A DNA stretch of 32,434 nucleotides, taken from assembly GCA_028820325.1 (NCBI GenBank), contig JAPPJO010000165.1, positions 1 to 32,434 on the forward strand, read 5' to 3'. The translations under genes and the position numbers were made by a program. Below, one piece after another: positions 17,588-24,807 of this stretch. This stretch comes from Gammaproteobacteria bacterium. Lineage in GTDB: Bacteria > Gemmatimonadota > Gemmatimonadetes > Longimicrobiales > Gaopeijiaceae. The first letter of the stretch is position 1; each line of letters opens with the position of its first letter. Under the pieces are notes generated by a model that was not told the DNA's origin, made no database searches, and saw only the letters and a program-made list of their open reading frames with translations.

Positions 17588-18682
17588 ATGGACAATCTCC
17601 CGTCCCGTCGACTGGCGGCTGCGGCTTTCCTCCTTCTGCTTCCCGCCGTCTCCTGTGAGAGGCAGCAGGCCGAGGTGCCCTCGCCGGCCCTCGAAGACGT
17701 CTTCGAGTTGGTGGACGTCATTGAGTTGGGAGAGGATCCGTCCGATTCCATCGCGGACCTGGGCGAGTTTGTCGAGAGGCGGGACGGCGGTTTCGTGATC
17801 GGAGACCGGTTTCTGCCGCGGGTTCGGACCTACCGCGAGGACGGTTCGCTGGAAGCCGCGTTCGGGCGCTTCGGCGACGGACCGTGGGAATTCCGAAGGA
17901 TTCGGAGCGTAGCGGAGCTTGCGGACGGCCGCATCGTCGTGACGGGCGCACAGAGTGGGGCGCTCACGTTCCTTGCTCCGGATCTGACACCTCACAGCAT
18001 GTTGCTGGTCGAGAACTATGTGCCGGGAACGGTTCTCCCTATTGGGCCCGACATCGTGTTCGGCGGGGTTGGACGGGATATGTACGCAGCCGACATGGAC
18101 GGTCTCTATCATCGCCTGATCGACGGCACCGTAACCTGGAGCAGCTGGAACACGCTGGCTGCCAGCATGCCGTATTGGAATGGTCTGGGACGGGCGCACG
18201 CTGCGGTCGGCGGGGACTCCGTGTACGCGATGGCGGGCCTCCTGTACCCCGCGACCATCCTGAACGGCGCCGGCGATTCGGTCGGAACCATCGGGACGCC
18301 GCCGGCAGGATTCCGCAGGGTGCCGGAGCTTGAGCCGGGCGCGCTCGCCTTCACCGCCGCACAAGGAACGGGGGCTCAAGCTGGCGATCGGATCAAACGG
18401 TTGATTGAGAGCTTTGACCTCGTCACGAGCATGGATGTTGTGGACGGCAACCGCCTGGTGTTCACGGTCGGCAAGCTGGACCCGGCCAAGCCCTGGATTC
18501 CGTTCGAGCAACTAGACGTGTCCGTGGAGGCCTACGATCGCCATACGGGGCAGAAACTCTTTGAGAACGCGCGATTGCCGGAGGGCTCGAAGGTGCTGGG
18601 CGGGGGCAGATACCTCTATGTGTTGCTTAGTCCGCGCATACCTCCGTGGCGCATTGCCAAGTACGAACTCTATCCTCTATAG
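17588..18682 (+). CDS. 6-bladed beta-propeller lipoprotein (tandem copy 2, subgroup B)
   Basis: This 364-residue protein starts at ATG 17588, seven bases after GGGAGG at 17575-17580. The frame also contains an ATG at 17522 that overlaps the previous stop, but the 22 extra residues are Arg-rich and unlike a signal peptide. The signal ends P-A-V-S-C with Cys23 as the lipid acceptor. The domain aligns from end to end with the preceding gene (LGEDPSDSIADLGEFVERR, FLPRVRTY, LEAAFGRFGDGPWEF, LPEGSKVLGGGR, PPWRIAK), so the pair arose by tandem duplication. The signature here is GDGPWEF. The gene ends facing the outer-membrane barrel gene, 54 bases away. Confidence 0.84.
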   Translation: MDNLPSRRLAAAAFLLLLPAVSCERQQAEVPSPALEDVFELVDVIELGEDPSDSIADLGEFVERRDGGFVIGDRFLPRVRTYREDGSLEAAFGRFGDGPWEFRRIRSVAELADGRIVVTGAQSGALTFLAPDLTPHSMLLVENYVPGTVLPIGPDIVFGGVGRDMYAADMDGLYHRLIDGTVTWSSWNTLAASMPYWNGLGRAHAAVGGDSVYAMAGLLYPATILNGAGDSVGTIGTPPAGFRRVPELEPGALAFTAAQGTGAQAGDRIKRLIESFDLVTSMDVVDGNRLVFTVGKLDPAKPWIPFEQLDVSVEAYDRHTGQKLFENARLPEGSKVLGGGRYLYVLLSPRIPPWRIAKYELYPL

Positions 18683-18740
18683 CCCCTGCCGCTCGGACTC
18701 GTCAGGCCGTCCCCACCTCCCGGCGCCTGAAAAAGGCTAT
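18679..18740. terminator. Inverted repeat spanning both convergent stop codons
   Basis: ATAGCC (18679-18684) and GGCTAT (18735-18740) are perfect inverted arms. Each includes the TAG stop of one of the two convergent genes. Inner arms CAGGC and GCCTG (about 18703 and 18726) could extend the structure. It may act as a two-way terminator. The long loop makes this uncertain. Confidence 0.25.
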
Positions 18741-19363
18741 CGGGCGAGCGGGATGCGAAAGGACCCGACGAGCGAGATGGTGCGGTTGCGGCCGGTCGGT
18801 GCGTTGTCGCCGGCGAAGATTTCGGTCAGCCCCTCGGTGGCCAGCACCGTGACGCCGAAGAGGCCGACGTTGTAGCCCGTCCCGGCGGTGATCCCGATGT
18901 CGGTGTTCCTGTCGACGCGCATGTCGTCGCAGCTCTGCTCCCTCGACATGTCGATCCCTTCGACCGAAACGTCGATGGCCACGTTGCATCGCCTGTCGCG
19001 CCCCACGCTCCCGCCGGCGAGGATATGGAAGTCGCCGCCGATCTCGAGCAGACCACGCAGCACGAGATAGTCGATCTCGATATTCAACTGACCAGCCGCG
19101 CCGCCCTCGCTGAATTCCGACCCGGCGCCCTTCTCGATGTAGCCGGCTTCCACCCGCAGGCCGATCATGTCGATCACCCGCAGGGAGAATCCGCCCGCGA
19201 GATTCCGTCCGATGCGGCTCTCCGTGGCTTCCTCATCGGTCGCGAGGCCCATGGTCGCTCCGGCTCCCAGGATGAAGTCGGTGGTTCTCCCCTGCGCCCG
19301 GGTGTCGTCGGCGGCGACCGCCAGCAGGAATGCGCAAAGAACGAGTGCGAGCGGCTGTCTCAT
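18737..19363 (-). CDS. Small outer-membrane beta-barrel protein (last gene of BlaI/M56 operon)
   Basis: This 208-residue protein has a signal peptide cleaved near Ala23 (T-R-A|Q). Alternating amphipathic strands with many Gly and aromatic or aliphatic residues follow, including FILGAGATMGLAT, GFSLRVIDMIGLRVEAGY and TISLVGSFRIPLAR at the end. This suits an 8-10-stranded barrel of the OmpA/porin-like type. Two Cys residues (in RRCNVAI and QSCDDM) flank a loop and may form a disulfide. The function is unknown. The ribosome-binding site GGGAG overlaps the stop of the preceding lipoprotein gene, 11 bases upstream, so it is the fifth cistron of the operon controlled by the BlaI-type repressor. Confidence 0.78.
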   Translation of the reverse strand: MRQPLALVLCAFLLAVAADDTRAQGRTTDFILGAGATMGLATDEEATESRIGRNLAGGFSLRVIDMIGLRVEAGYIEKGAGSEFSEGGAAGQLNIEIDYLVLRGLLEIGGDFHILAGGSVGRDRRCNVAIDVSVEGIDMSREQSCDDMRVDRNTDIGITAGTGYNVGLFGVTVLATEGLTEIFAGDNAPTGRNRTISLVGSFRIPLAR

Positions 19364-19374
19364 GGTGGAACTCC

Positions 19375-19758
19375 CTACCCCGACGATGAACCGAGTTCGA
19401 CATGCACGCTGTACCAGTTGAAATTCTGACCGGCCGCGTCCAGCGTGACAGACTGCTTCGCCCCCGCCGCGAGGTCAACCCTGGGCGTCGGGCCGAGTTC
19501 GGTTCCGTTGGACAGATGGATCTCGACGCGCACGTCGGTGACCGTCGCGCCGGTCGTGTTGGTTACGGTGCCGTTGAACCGCCGGCCTGATGCATCGTAG
19601 CTGATGACCAGGTCCACGCCGCGGCGGGTATCCGTCGCCGTCTGATCGGCGTTCCAACGGACGCCCGACTCGCCCGGTTCGGTGGAACTGCTTCTGCAGG
19701 CGGCCACCATGGCCAGGAGGGCGAGGGTCGCGGTACGGAAGGCTGTATGTCTAGTCAT
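19375..19758 (-). CDS. Lipoprotein with single small beta-rich domain, paralogous to the first operon gene
   Basis: This 127-residue protein has a signal with lipobox M-V-A-A-C (Cys21). The mature part is one small beta-sandwich-like domain containing FNGTVTNTTGATV and VRVEIHLSNGTELGPTPR. The same block occurs in the first operon protein (VRVEVHLDNGTELGPTRR at 21306-22046). The pattern of a conserved 'G-x-V-x-N-x-[ST]' strand followed by a charged strand recalls FxLYD-type domains, but I cannot assign a Pfam family. Its start lies inside the end of the M56 gene (8-base overlap) with AAGGAG placed six bases before the ATG. It is probably anchored in a membrane facing the periplasm. Confidence 0.78.
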   Translation of the reverse strand: MTRHTAFRTATLALLAMVAACRSSSTEPGESGVRWNADQTATDTRRGVDLVISYDASGRRFNGTVTNTTGATVTDVRVEIHLSNGTELGPTPRVDLAAGAKQSVTLDAAGQNFNWYSVHVELGSSSG

Positions 19759-20923
19759 GAGTCTCTCCTTCGTTTATGTCGTGTTGGTTGTTGTCCTTGT
19801 CGTGTTCGAGGCTTTCGGCAGACCTGTGCTCCCGCGGCTGCTCGTGTTCCTCCGATCGCGCGCCTTCGACGGCCTGCTGGTCCTCATGGGGCGCTTCCGG
19901 TGCGGGTGCCAGCGCCGGCGCGAACGACGGGGCGAGGATCAGAAGGCCCACCGCGCTCATTCGCCGCCAGGGGGACGACGACGCCCGGGGCGAACTGTGT
20001 CCGGCCATGAGCCTCCGAACGCGCCGCTCCAGCTGTGAGCGACGCCTGCCGATGCACGGAACCGGGGTGCGCCGGTCCCTCCCGACCACCCATCCGGCCA
20101 CCTCGGCCAGGCAACTCGCCATCGCGAAGCGGTCGTCGACCTGACTGGCCGCCCAGTCGTCGCACAGCTCTTCGGCGGCGAATCGCACTTCGCGCACGGC
20201 AAGCCGGAAAAGCGGCTGGAAGAAGAAAACCGCCTGGAGGACGTTCAGGATGCCCAACCGGATCGGGTCGCGGCGCAGATGGTGCGCGACCTCGTGGCCC
20301 AGAAGTGCACGGAGCTCTTCTTCGTCCAGTTCATGGAGCGCGCGCACGGGCACGCAGATCTCGCGGCCGGTCCCTGCGCCCAGCGCGATGGCCGAGCCCA
20401 GGTTGTCGCTTTCCGTTAGACGGGGCGCGGGCGCCAGTGCCGCCCTGAGGCTGAGTGCGGCCAGCGCGCGCGAGGCCCGCGGGTCCATCACCGGCTCACG
20501 GTCGCCCAGGCGGTGCCGCAGTTTCCCCAATCGAAGCAGGTAGTAGGCGAGCAGTCCCCCGGCGAACACAACCCAAAGGGTGCCCGCGGAGTCGGCCCAG
20601 CCCGCCGGGAGCGCAATCTCGGCGCTGTGTGCTTCTTCGCCCGACGGCGAGAAGACGGACGCCACGCCGTCCCGGTGGCCTGATTCGCCCTCGGAGTGAC
20701 GCTCCTCCCCGGCGATGGCGGTGGGCATGGAGAGCCGCCAGACCGCGGAATCCCACGAGGTCAGGGAGTGGACCGTCGGAGTGATCAGGCTGGCGGCGAG
20801 CGCCGTGTACCAGATCGTTTCCCTCAGCCGCGCACGCGTCCGGGGGAAGAGACGCAGGCCCAGCCAGGCGGCGCCGCACCAAAGCGTGCTGTGGATGAGG
20901 AACGTAAGCAGCCACGCCGTCAT
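19751..20923 (-). CDS. M56 family (BlaR1/MecR1-like) membrane metalloprotease with His-rich tail
   Basis: This 390-residue protein has membrane segments at about 3-26, 35-54, 111-131 and 322-340. The zinc protease domain lies in the loop between the last two. Its catalytic HEVAH is at 210-214 and the third-ligand block EELCDDWAA at 251-259. By analogy with BlaR1 it should cleave or inactivate its partner repressor when stimulated. It has no penicillin-binding sensor domain. After the last membrane segment only about 50 residues remain, strongly charged and with six His (346, 360, 366, 374, 381, 389). The extracytoplasmic loop between segments 2 and 3 also has several His. The start overlaps the repressor stop by four bases (ATGA). 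Confidence 0.92.
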   Translation of the reverse strand: MTAWLLTFLIHSTLWCGAAWLGLRLFPRTRARLRETIWYTALAASLITPTVHSLTSWDSAVWRLSMPTAIAGEERHSEGESGHRDGVASVFSPSGEEAHSAEIALPAGWADSAGTLWVVFAGGLLAYYLLRLGKLRHRLGDREPVMDPRASRALAALSLRAALAPAPRLTESDNLGSAIALGAGTGREICVPVRALHELDEEELRALLGHEVAHHLRRDPIRLGILNVLQAVFFFQPLFRLAVREVRFAAEELCDDWAASQVDDRFAMASCLAEVAGWVVGRDRRTPVPCIGRRRSQLERRVRRLMAGHSSPRASSSPWRRMSAVGLLILAPSFAPALAPAPEAPHEDQQAVEGARSEEHEQPREHRSAESLEHDKDNNQHDINEGETHD

Positions 20924-21306
20924 TTCGATTCCCCCTTCCGCTTGCTGGACACCATCGCTCTCAGATCGTCCAGGTCGTCCGGGTCGATCTCGCCGGACCG
21001 GACCAGATGGTTGACCAGTGCCGTGCTGTCACCGGAGAACAACCGCGTCACGAGATCGCCCACCATGCTCCTGCGGACATCCGCCTCGGCGATCGCGGGC
21101 CGGTAGATGAACTGCCGTCCCTTCGTTCGATGCTCCACGCACCCGTACTCCTCCAGCTTGCGCAGCATCGTCTTGATGGTCGTGACGGCGAGGCGCCGCT
21201 CTTCAAATAGCGCCTGGTGCACCTCGATGGCGGGGGCTTCGCCTCGCTCCCAGAGCACACGCATGATGGCGAGTTGCAGGTCCCCCAGTTGCCGCTTCCG
21301 CTTCAT
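20920..21306 (-). CDS. BlaI/MecI/CopY-type transcriptional repressor
   Basis: This 128-residue protein is of typical family length. The winged-helix domain runs from about 5 to 75, with GDLQLAIMRVLWERGEA at the first helix and AVTTIKTMLRKLEEYG as the recognition helix. GRQFIYRPAI forms the wing. The C-terminal helices (about 80-115) should form the dimer and carry the site cut when the partner protease is activated. The start is ATG 21306, which shares one base with the upstream stop (TGATG). A longer frame reaching 21531 is non-coding. The partner M56 gene follows with a four-base overlap, the standard layout for BlaI-BlaR1 pairs. It probably represses its own operon through a dyad near 22102-22135. 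Confidence 0.94.
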   Translation of the reverse strand: MKRKRQLGDLQLAIMRVLWERGEAPAIEVHQALFEERRLAVTTIKTMLRKLEEYGCVEHRTKGRQFIYRPAIAEADVRRSMVGDLVTRLFSGDSTALVNHLVRSGEIDPDDLDDLRAMVSSKRKGESK

Positions 21307-22046
21307 CACTCGCTCCCTGCGAGGTCGCTCCGAAACGCATGCATTTCCCCACGCAGGATCTGGAGCTGGTTGTATACGGGCCGATAGGCCGCGCCGCTCG
21401 GGCGGGCGGTCTCGCCACCTCCGTGCTCGCCGCGCCCCTCGCGCCCGCCGTGCTCGCCGGCGCCTTCGCCACCCTCTTCCCCGCCTGCGCCGTGGCCATC
21501 TTCGACGCCGGCTTCGGGGTGACTGACCCACGCGCTGAACTCGTTCCCGAAGGCTCCCAGTTCCACGGGGACGGTCTCGCCCGGACCGACATCGATACGC
21601 CTGGTCGGACCGAGCTCCGTGCCGTTGTCCAGATGGACCTCAACGCGCACTTGCGGGAGAAGCCGTGCCGTGCTGTTCGTTACCGAGCCGACGAAGACCT
21701 GTGTCGCCGGGTCGAACTCCAGAACCAGACGGGCGCCGTTGCCGAAGAGCTTGTCCTGTTTCGTCATCTTCGGGAGGTAGGTCCCCTCACCACCTTGCCG
21801 GCTCTCGCGCCTGCCTGCCTGCGGACCCGATGTGTAGGCGGAGAGACCCGATGCCACCCGCATCTCGCGGAGGTCGGCACGGGCCTGTTTCACGAGATCG
21901 TAAAGATTGTCGGCGTCCGCGCTCTCTTGCGTCGGCTGTTGCTCTTGCAAGCCGGGTGCCAGAGCTTTCCCGCCGTTCGCGGGCGCGGAAACCCCGGCCC
22001 CGGCCATGCCGAGCGCCATCAGGAACATCAGTGTCATCTTCATCAT
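21306..22046 (-). CDS. Exported protein with small beta-rich domain and His/Gly/Glu-rich tail (first operon gene)
   Basis: This 246-residue protein has an N-terminal signal peptide (about 1-20). Next come a short helix (NLYDLVKQARADLREMRVAS), a linker, and a beta-rich domain at about 102-175 with VGSVTNSTARLL and VRVEVHLDNGTELGPTRR, paralogous to the lipoprotein encoded at 19375-19758. It continues with a low-complexity stretch of Gly, Glu and His (about 176-210, several HG and GEH repeats) that could bind metal ions. It ends in another helix (YRPVYNQLQILRGEMHAFRS). I know no named family. Its ATG is preceded by AAGGAGAG at a good distance. It opens the BlaI/M56 operon and is therefore the most likely main output of that regulation. 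Confidence 0.8.
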   Translation of the reverse strand: MMKMTLMFLMALGMAGAGVSAPANGGKALAPGLQEQQPTQESADADNLYDLVKQARADLREMRVASGLSAYTSGPQAGRRESRQGGEGTYLPKMTKQDKLFGNGARLVLEFDPATQVFVGSVTNSTARLLPQVRVEVHLDNGTELGPTRRIDVGPGETVPVELGAFGNEFSAWVSHPEAGVEDGHGAGGEEGGEGAGEHGGREGRGEHGGGETARPSGAAYRPVYNQLQILRGEMHAFRSDLAGSE

Positions 22047-22101
22047 CGCTCTCCTTCCGAGTTGGGTAGCGATCCCGCGGCGCCACGCGCGTCCGTCGGT
22101 A

Positions 22102-22135
22102 CGACTACCGCACTAGTTGACGATCGTAGTAGTCG
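22102..22135 (-). promoter_or_regulatory. Candidate operator of the BlaI-type repressor
   Basis: Perfect inverted arms CGACTAC (22102-22108) and GTAGTCG (22129-22135) are separated by 20 bases. Inside lie ACTA-N6-TAGT (22104-22117) and the palindrome ACGATCGT (22120-22127). Known BlaI/MecI operators are short dyads built around TACA/TGTA or related ACTAC/GTAGT half-sites, so the match is suggestive. It lies 56-89 bases upstream of the first operon start (22046). No clear -35/-10 pair was found next to it. The 183-base gap 22047-22229 shows no gene. Confidence 0.45.
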
Positions 22136-22229
22136 ACACGGCTCGCGAAGGTTCCGCGATGGAAAGGCGGGGGGTCCCCGGGCCGCGAGGAGGACTCGGG
22201 CAGCTTGCAGATCGAGCCTGCGGCGCGGA

Positions 22230-23303
22230 TCAGTGCGGAGGTCGGCGGCCCCAGCGCCAGAGGAGCACCGGAATCAGAGCCTGCGGCTTGCGCGCGGTAC
22301 GCTCCATGAACTGGTAGGTGTAGCCGCGAATCTCCGAGCCGGAGAAATAGACTTCAACCGAGTACAGTTCAGATGTTGAATACCTTTGCAACGCGGCGAG
22401 CCCTTCCGGTTGCCAGATTTCATCGATGTAGACCCATGGCGCCCGCACGAACCCGCCTCTCCCGATGGAGAAGAACGTGAACTCACCCGCGGGGCAGGGC
22501 CTCATCCGAACGATGGTGTGGTCGTCGACGAAATCGAGACCAGTGGCGGCACCGGAAGCGAGCAGTGCCTCTCGGTCGTAGGCGCGGATGAGCCCGCGGC
22601 CGACCGAGGCGTCGCCTCGCCGCGACCGCATGCGGTCTTCCATGGTCTCGATGTTGCTCGCGACCGCCGTGATCCCGTCCAGCATGAACGGTTTGGGCAC
22701 CAGAGGTATCTCCACCAGGTCGTCGGGGCGGCCGGTCGCGGTGAAGGCGATCACCTTGTCGTGGTAGCCGATCTGCTTGACCGTGATCAACTGGGGTCCC
22801 GGCGGCACATCGGCGGCGACGAAGGAGCCCAGCGAGTCCGCCAGGGTTCCGTGGTTCTCCGATTCAACGAAGACGGCGGCGCCGGGGATGGCGGTGCCGC
22901 TCACCATGTCGTAGACGACGCCGCGGACCGCGACACGGTCGGGCGCGACGACCGTGAGGCTGTCCAGCAGGATCGGGCTGGGGGTCAGCGCGATCTCGAT
23001 GAAGTTGTTGCCGTCGCCCGTCAGGTTGATCGGCAAGTCCCGCCGTTCGTAGCCGATCCGGGTCACGGTGACGATGTGGCCGCCCGGCCGAAGACCGCGG
23101 ACCGAGAAGACGCCTGCGGAATCCGAAGAGATGAACTGCTGCAGCGAGCTGAAAGACACGGTCGCGCTGGCGATGGCATCCCCGGTTTGCACATCGTAGA
23201 CAACGCCCTGAAGCAGGGCCCCGGGAAGATCGGGCTGCTGCGCCGCCGCCGGCGCGGCGAGGACGATGATGGCGAGCCGGAGGAGATAATTGCGTAACCG
23301 CAT
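22230..23303 (-). CDS. Exported protein with two carboxypeptidase-regulatory-like domains and a plug-like C-terminus
   Basis: The natural start is ATG 23303 (357 residues). The upstream frame extension is non-coding. The signal peptide is cleaved near Ala20-Ala21 (A-A-A|Q). Two homologous beta-sandwich repeats follow: GVVYDVQTGDAIASATVSF...GLRPGGHIVTVTRIGYERR and GVVYDMVSGTAIPGAAVFV...PPGPQLITVKQIGYHDK. Each ends in a LTVVAP- or ITAVAS-like strand, as before the TonB plug of SusC-like receptors. The C-terminal third contains plug-like elements (YIDEIWQPEGLAALQRYSTSELYSVEVYFSG) but no barrel, so it is a barrel-less relative of receptors. The role is unknown; binding in the periplasm or at the outer membrane is possible. 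It follows a propeller gene after 37 bases on the same strand. Confidence 0.82.
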   Translation of the reverse strand: MRLRNYLLRLAIIVLAAPAAAQQPDLPGALLQGVVYDVQTGDAIASATVSFSSLQQFISSDSAGVFSVRGLRPGGHIVTVTRIGYERRDLPINLTGDGNNFIEIALTPSPILLDSLTVVAPDRVAVRGVVYDMVSGTAIPGAAVFVESENHGTLADSLGSFVAADVPPGPQLITVKQIGYHDKVIAFTATGRPDDLVEIPLVPKPFMLDGITAVASNIETMEDRMRSRRGDASVGRGLIRAYDREALLASGAATGLDFVDDHTIVRMRPCPAGEFTFFSIGRGGFVRAPWVYIDEIWQPEGLAALQRYSTSELYSVEVYFSGSEIRGYTYQFMERTARKPQALIPVLLWRWGRRPPH

Positions 23304-23340
23304 CACACCGACGGCGCGATGGTCCGGGCACCTCGCTTCA

Positions 23341-24636
23341 CTATTGTCCCTCCCCGGGCATCTCGACTTCGTATACCTCGACAAACTCGCGGCCCAGCTC
23401 ATCCTTGCGCAGCACCACGATGCGATCATCGGCGATGTCCAGCAACTCGTGGACCGGGCTCGGGATGGTGACTTCCCACTCGACCAGCGCCCTGCCGGTG
23501 ATGGAGCCTTCACGGATCTGCAGCCAATCCGGACGGAAGACCGGAAGATGGATCGAGGCGACCGGCGTTCCGTCCTCGCCGAGAACCGTCCAAAGCCGCC
23601 GATCATCCGATAGCTTCGCATAGTCTCCGATCCACATCCCGCCGTCGGCATCCACCTTGATGGACCCGAACGCCGGATACGCGTCCCGTATTTCCGATTG
23701 CTCCAGGCGCCTCCGCCGGTCAGCCCGAACGATCTCGGGGAACATCTCCAGGTACAGACTGGTCCATTCCTCGCGTTCCGCCGGGGTTACTCGCCGCAGG
23801 GAAGAGCCACCGCGGACCCTGGTGCGCACGGCCGATCCCTCGTACAGCGTCAGGTCCAACGAGTCGTTCGCACCGACGACGGTACGGCCTCCACGTCCAT
23901 CGTACAGCGCTGAGCGACCGAACCCGACGGCGGTCCACTGATTCGGTGCGACGTGGCGCTCCTTGCCCGCCCACTCGCCCAGGGTATCGAGTGATTCCTC
24001 GATGCCGGCACAGGCCACCAGGAACAGCGGACCGCGTTGCACGCCCGGCGGGAGATCGGGCCTGGTTTCGAGGACGCCGATGAAGCCTTGCCCATTCACA
24101 TCGGCCAGAGGAACGACTTCTCCCGTCGCGGCCGTGCATCCGCTTCGCTGGACCCCAATGACGCCGCCCTCCCGATCGAGGAACGTAAACCGCCGCAAGG
24201 CTCGGTCGTAAGCGAACAGCGATCCGTCGCGGGTGAGCCCGATCCGCGAGATCTCGGTGTACTCGCCAGGACCCTCTCCCTCCCGGCCCACGCGCGCCCG
24301 CAGGCTCCCGTCCGGATGCAGGAAGGTGAGGTTGGGCGAAGCCTTGTCGGCGATAACCAACGACGAATCAGGCAGCAGAACCGCGCCCACCACCTCGACC
24401 AGGTCAAGACCTTCGAGCGTGGAGTGAAGCAGCGTCAGGCCGAGTTCGGGAAGGTCGAGGGCATGCAGGTTGGGGATTGTGGCAATGCTCACCCCTCCGG
24501 AATCGACCACGCTTATCGACTGGGCATCCCCGCCGGGATCAAGTCGTCGACCAGGCTCCGGAGCATCCCCACAACCGAAGGTCGGGAGCAGTGCCAGAAG
24601 GCAAGAAACGGCAACTGCACGGCCTACCGGCTTCAT
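23341..24636 (-). CDS. 6-bladed beta-propeller lipoprotein (GPGEF family)
   Basis: Starting at ATG 24636 the protein has 431 residues. The longer frame to 24723 adds residues unlike a signal peptide. The signal ends T-F-G-C with Cys22 as a plausible lipid acceptor. The mature part contains SVVDSGGVSIATIPN, then blades with the family signature GEGPGEY at 120-126. Several Asp/Gly-rich strand turns follow (PDGSLRARVG, DADGGMWIGDY). A GGAG lies only three bases before the ATG, so translation initiation may be weak or another start may be used. The next gene encodes the two-repeat exported protein. A convincing ligand cannot be given. Confidence 0.83.
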   Translation of the reverse strand: MKPVGRAVAVSCLLALLPTFGCGDAPEPGRRLDPGGDAQSISVVDSGGVSIATIPNLHALDLPELGLTLLHSTLEGLDLVEVVGAVLLPDSSLVIADKASPNLTFLHPDGSLRARVGREGEGPGEYTEISRIGLTRDGSLFAYDRALRRFTFLDREGGVIGVQRSGCTAATGEVVPLADVNGQGFIGVLETRPDLPPGVQRGPLFLVACAGIEESLDTLGEWAGKERHVAPNQWTAVGFGRSALYDGRGGRTVVGANDSLDLTLYEGSAVRTRVRGGSSLRRVTPAEREEWTSLYLEMFPEIVRADRRRRLEQSEIRDAYPAFGSIKVDADGGMWIGDYAKLSDDRRLWTVLGEDGTPVASIHLPVFRPDWLQIREGSITGRALVEWEVTIPSPVHELLDIADDRIVVLRKDELGREFVEVYEVEMPGEGQ

Positions 24637-24694
24637 GGGCTCCGTTGTCTCGGGAAATGCCCTTGTGAGATCGTGCCGTCGCCTGGTTGGACAC

Positions 24695-24723
24695 GATATG
24701 GCTACGGATCGTTTCACCAGCAA
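24695..24723 (-). promoter_or_regulatory. Weak promoter candidate for the propeller gene at 23341-24636
   Basis: On the minus strand TTGCTG (24718-24723) and CATATC (24695-24700) are separated by 17 bases and lie about 60 bases before the ATG. The -10 match is only three of six. It sits in the 171-base gap between two same-strand propeller genes, just past a hairpin. Confidence 0.25.
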
Positions 24724-24743
24724 GCCTTGTGCCCAAACCTCGT

Positions 24744-24759
24744 TGCGCCCGGAGGCGCA
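24744..24759 (-). terminator. Hairpin terminator candidate after the propeller gene at 24808-25998
   Basis: TGCGCC and GGCGCA form a perfect six-pair stem around a CGGA tetraloop, 48 bases downstream of the propeller stop on the minus strand. No U-tract follows. It may separate the tonB-propeller transcript from the next propeller gene. Confidence 0.35.
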
Positions 24760-24807
24760 CTATTCCGCCTTGCCGGCCGCCGAAACGCGCCTCAAGTATA
24801 CGAAGCC

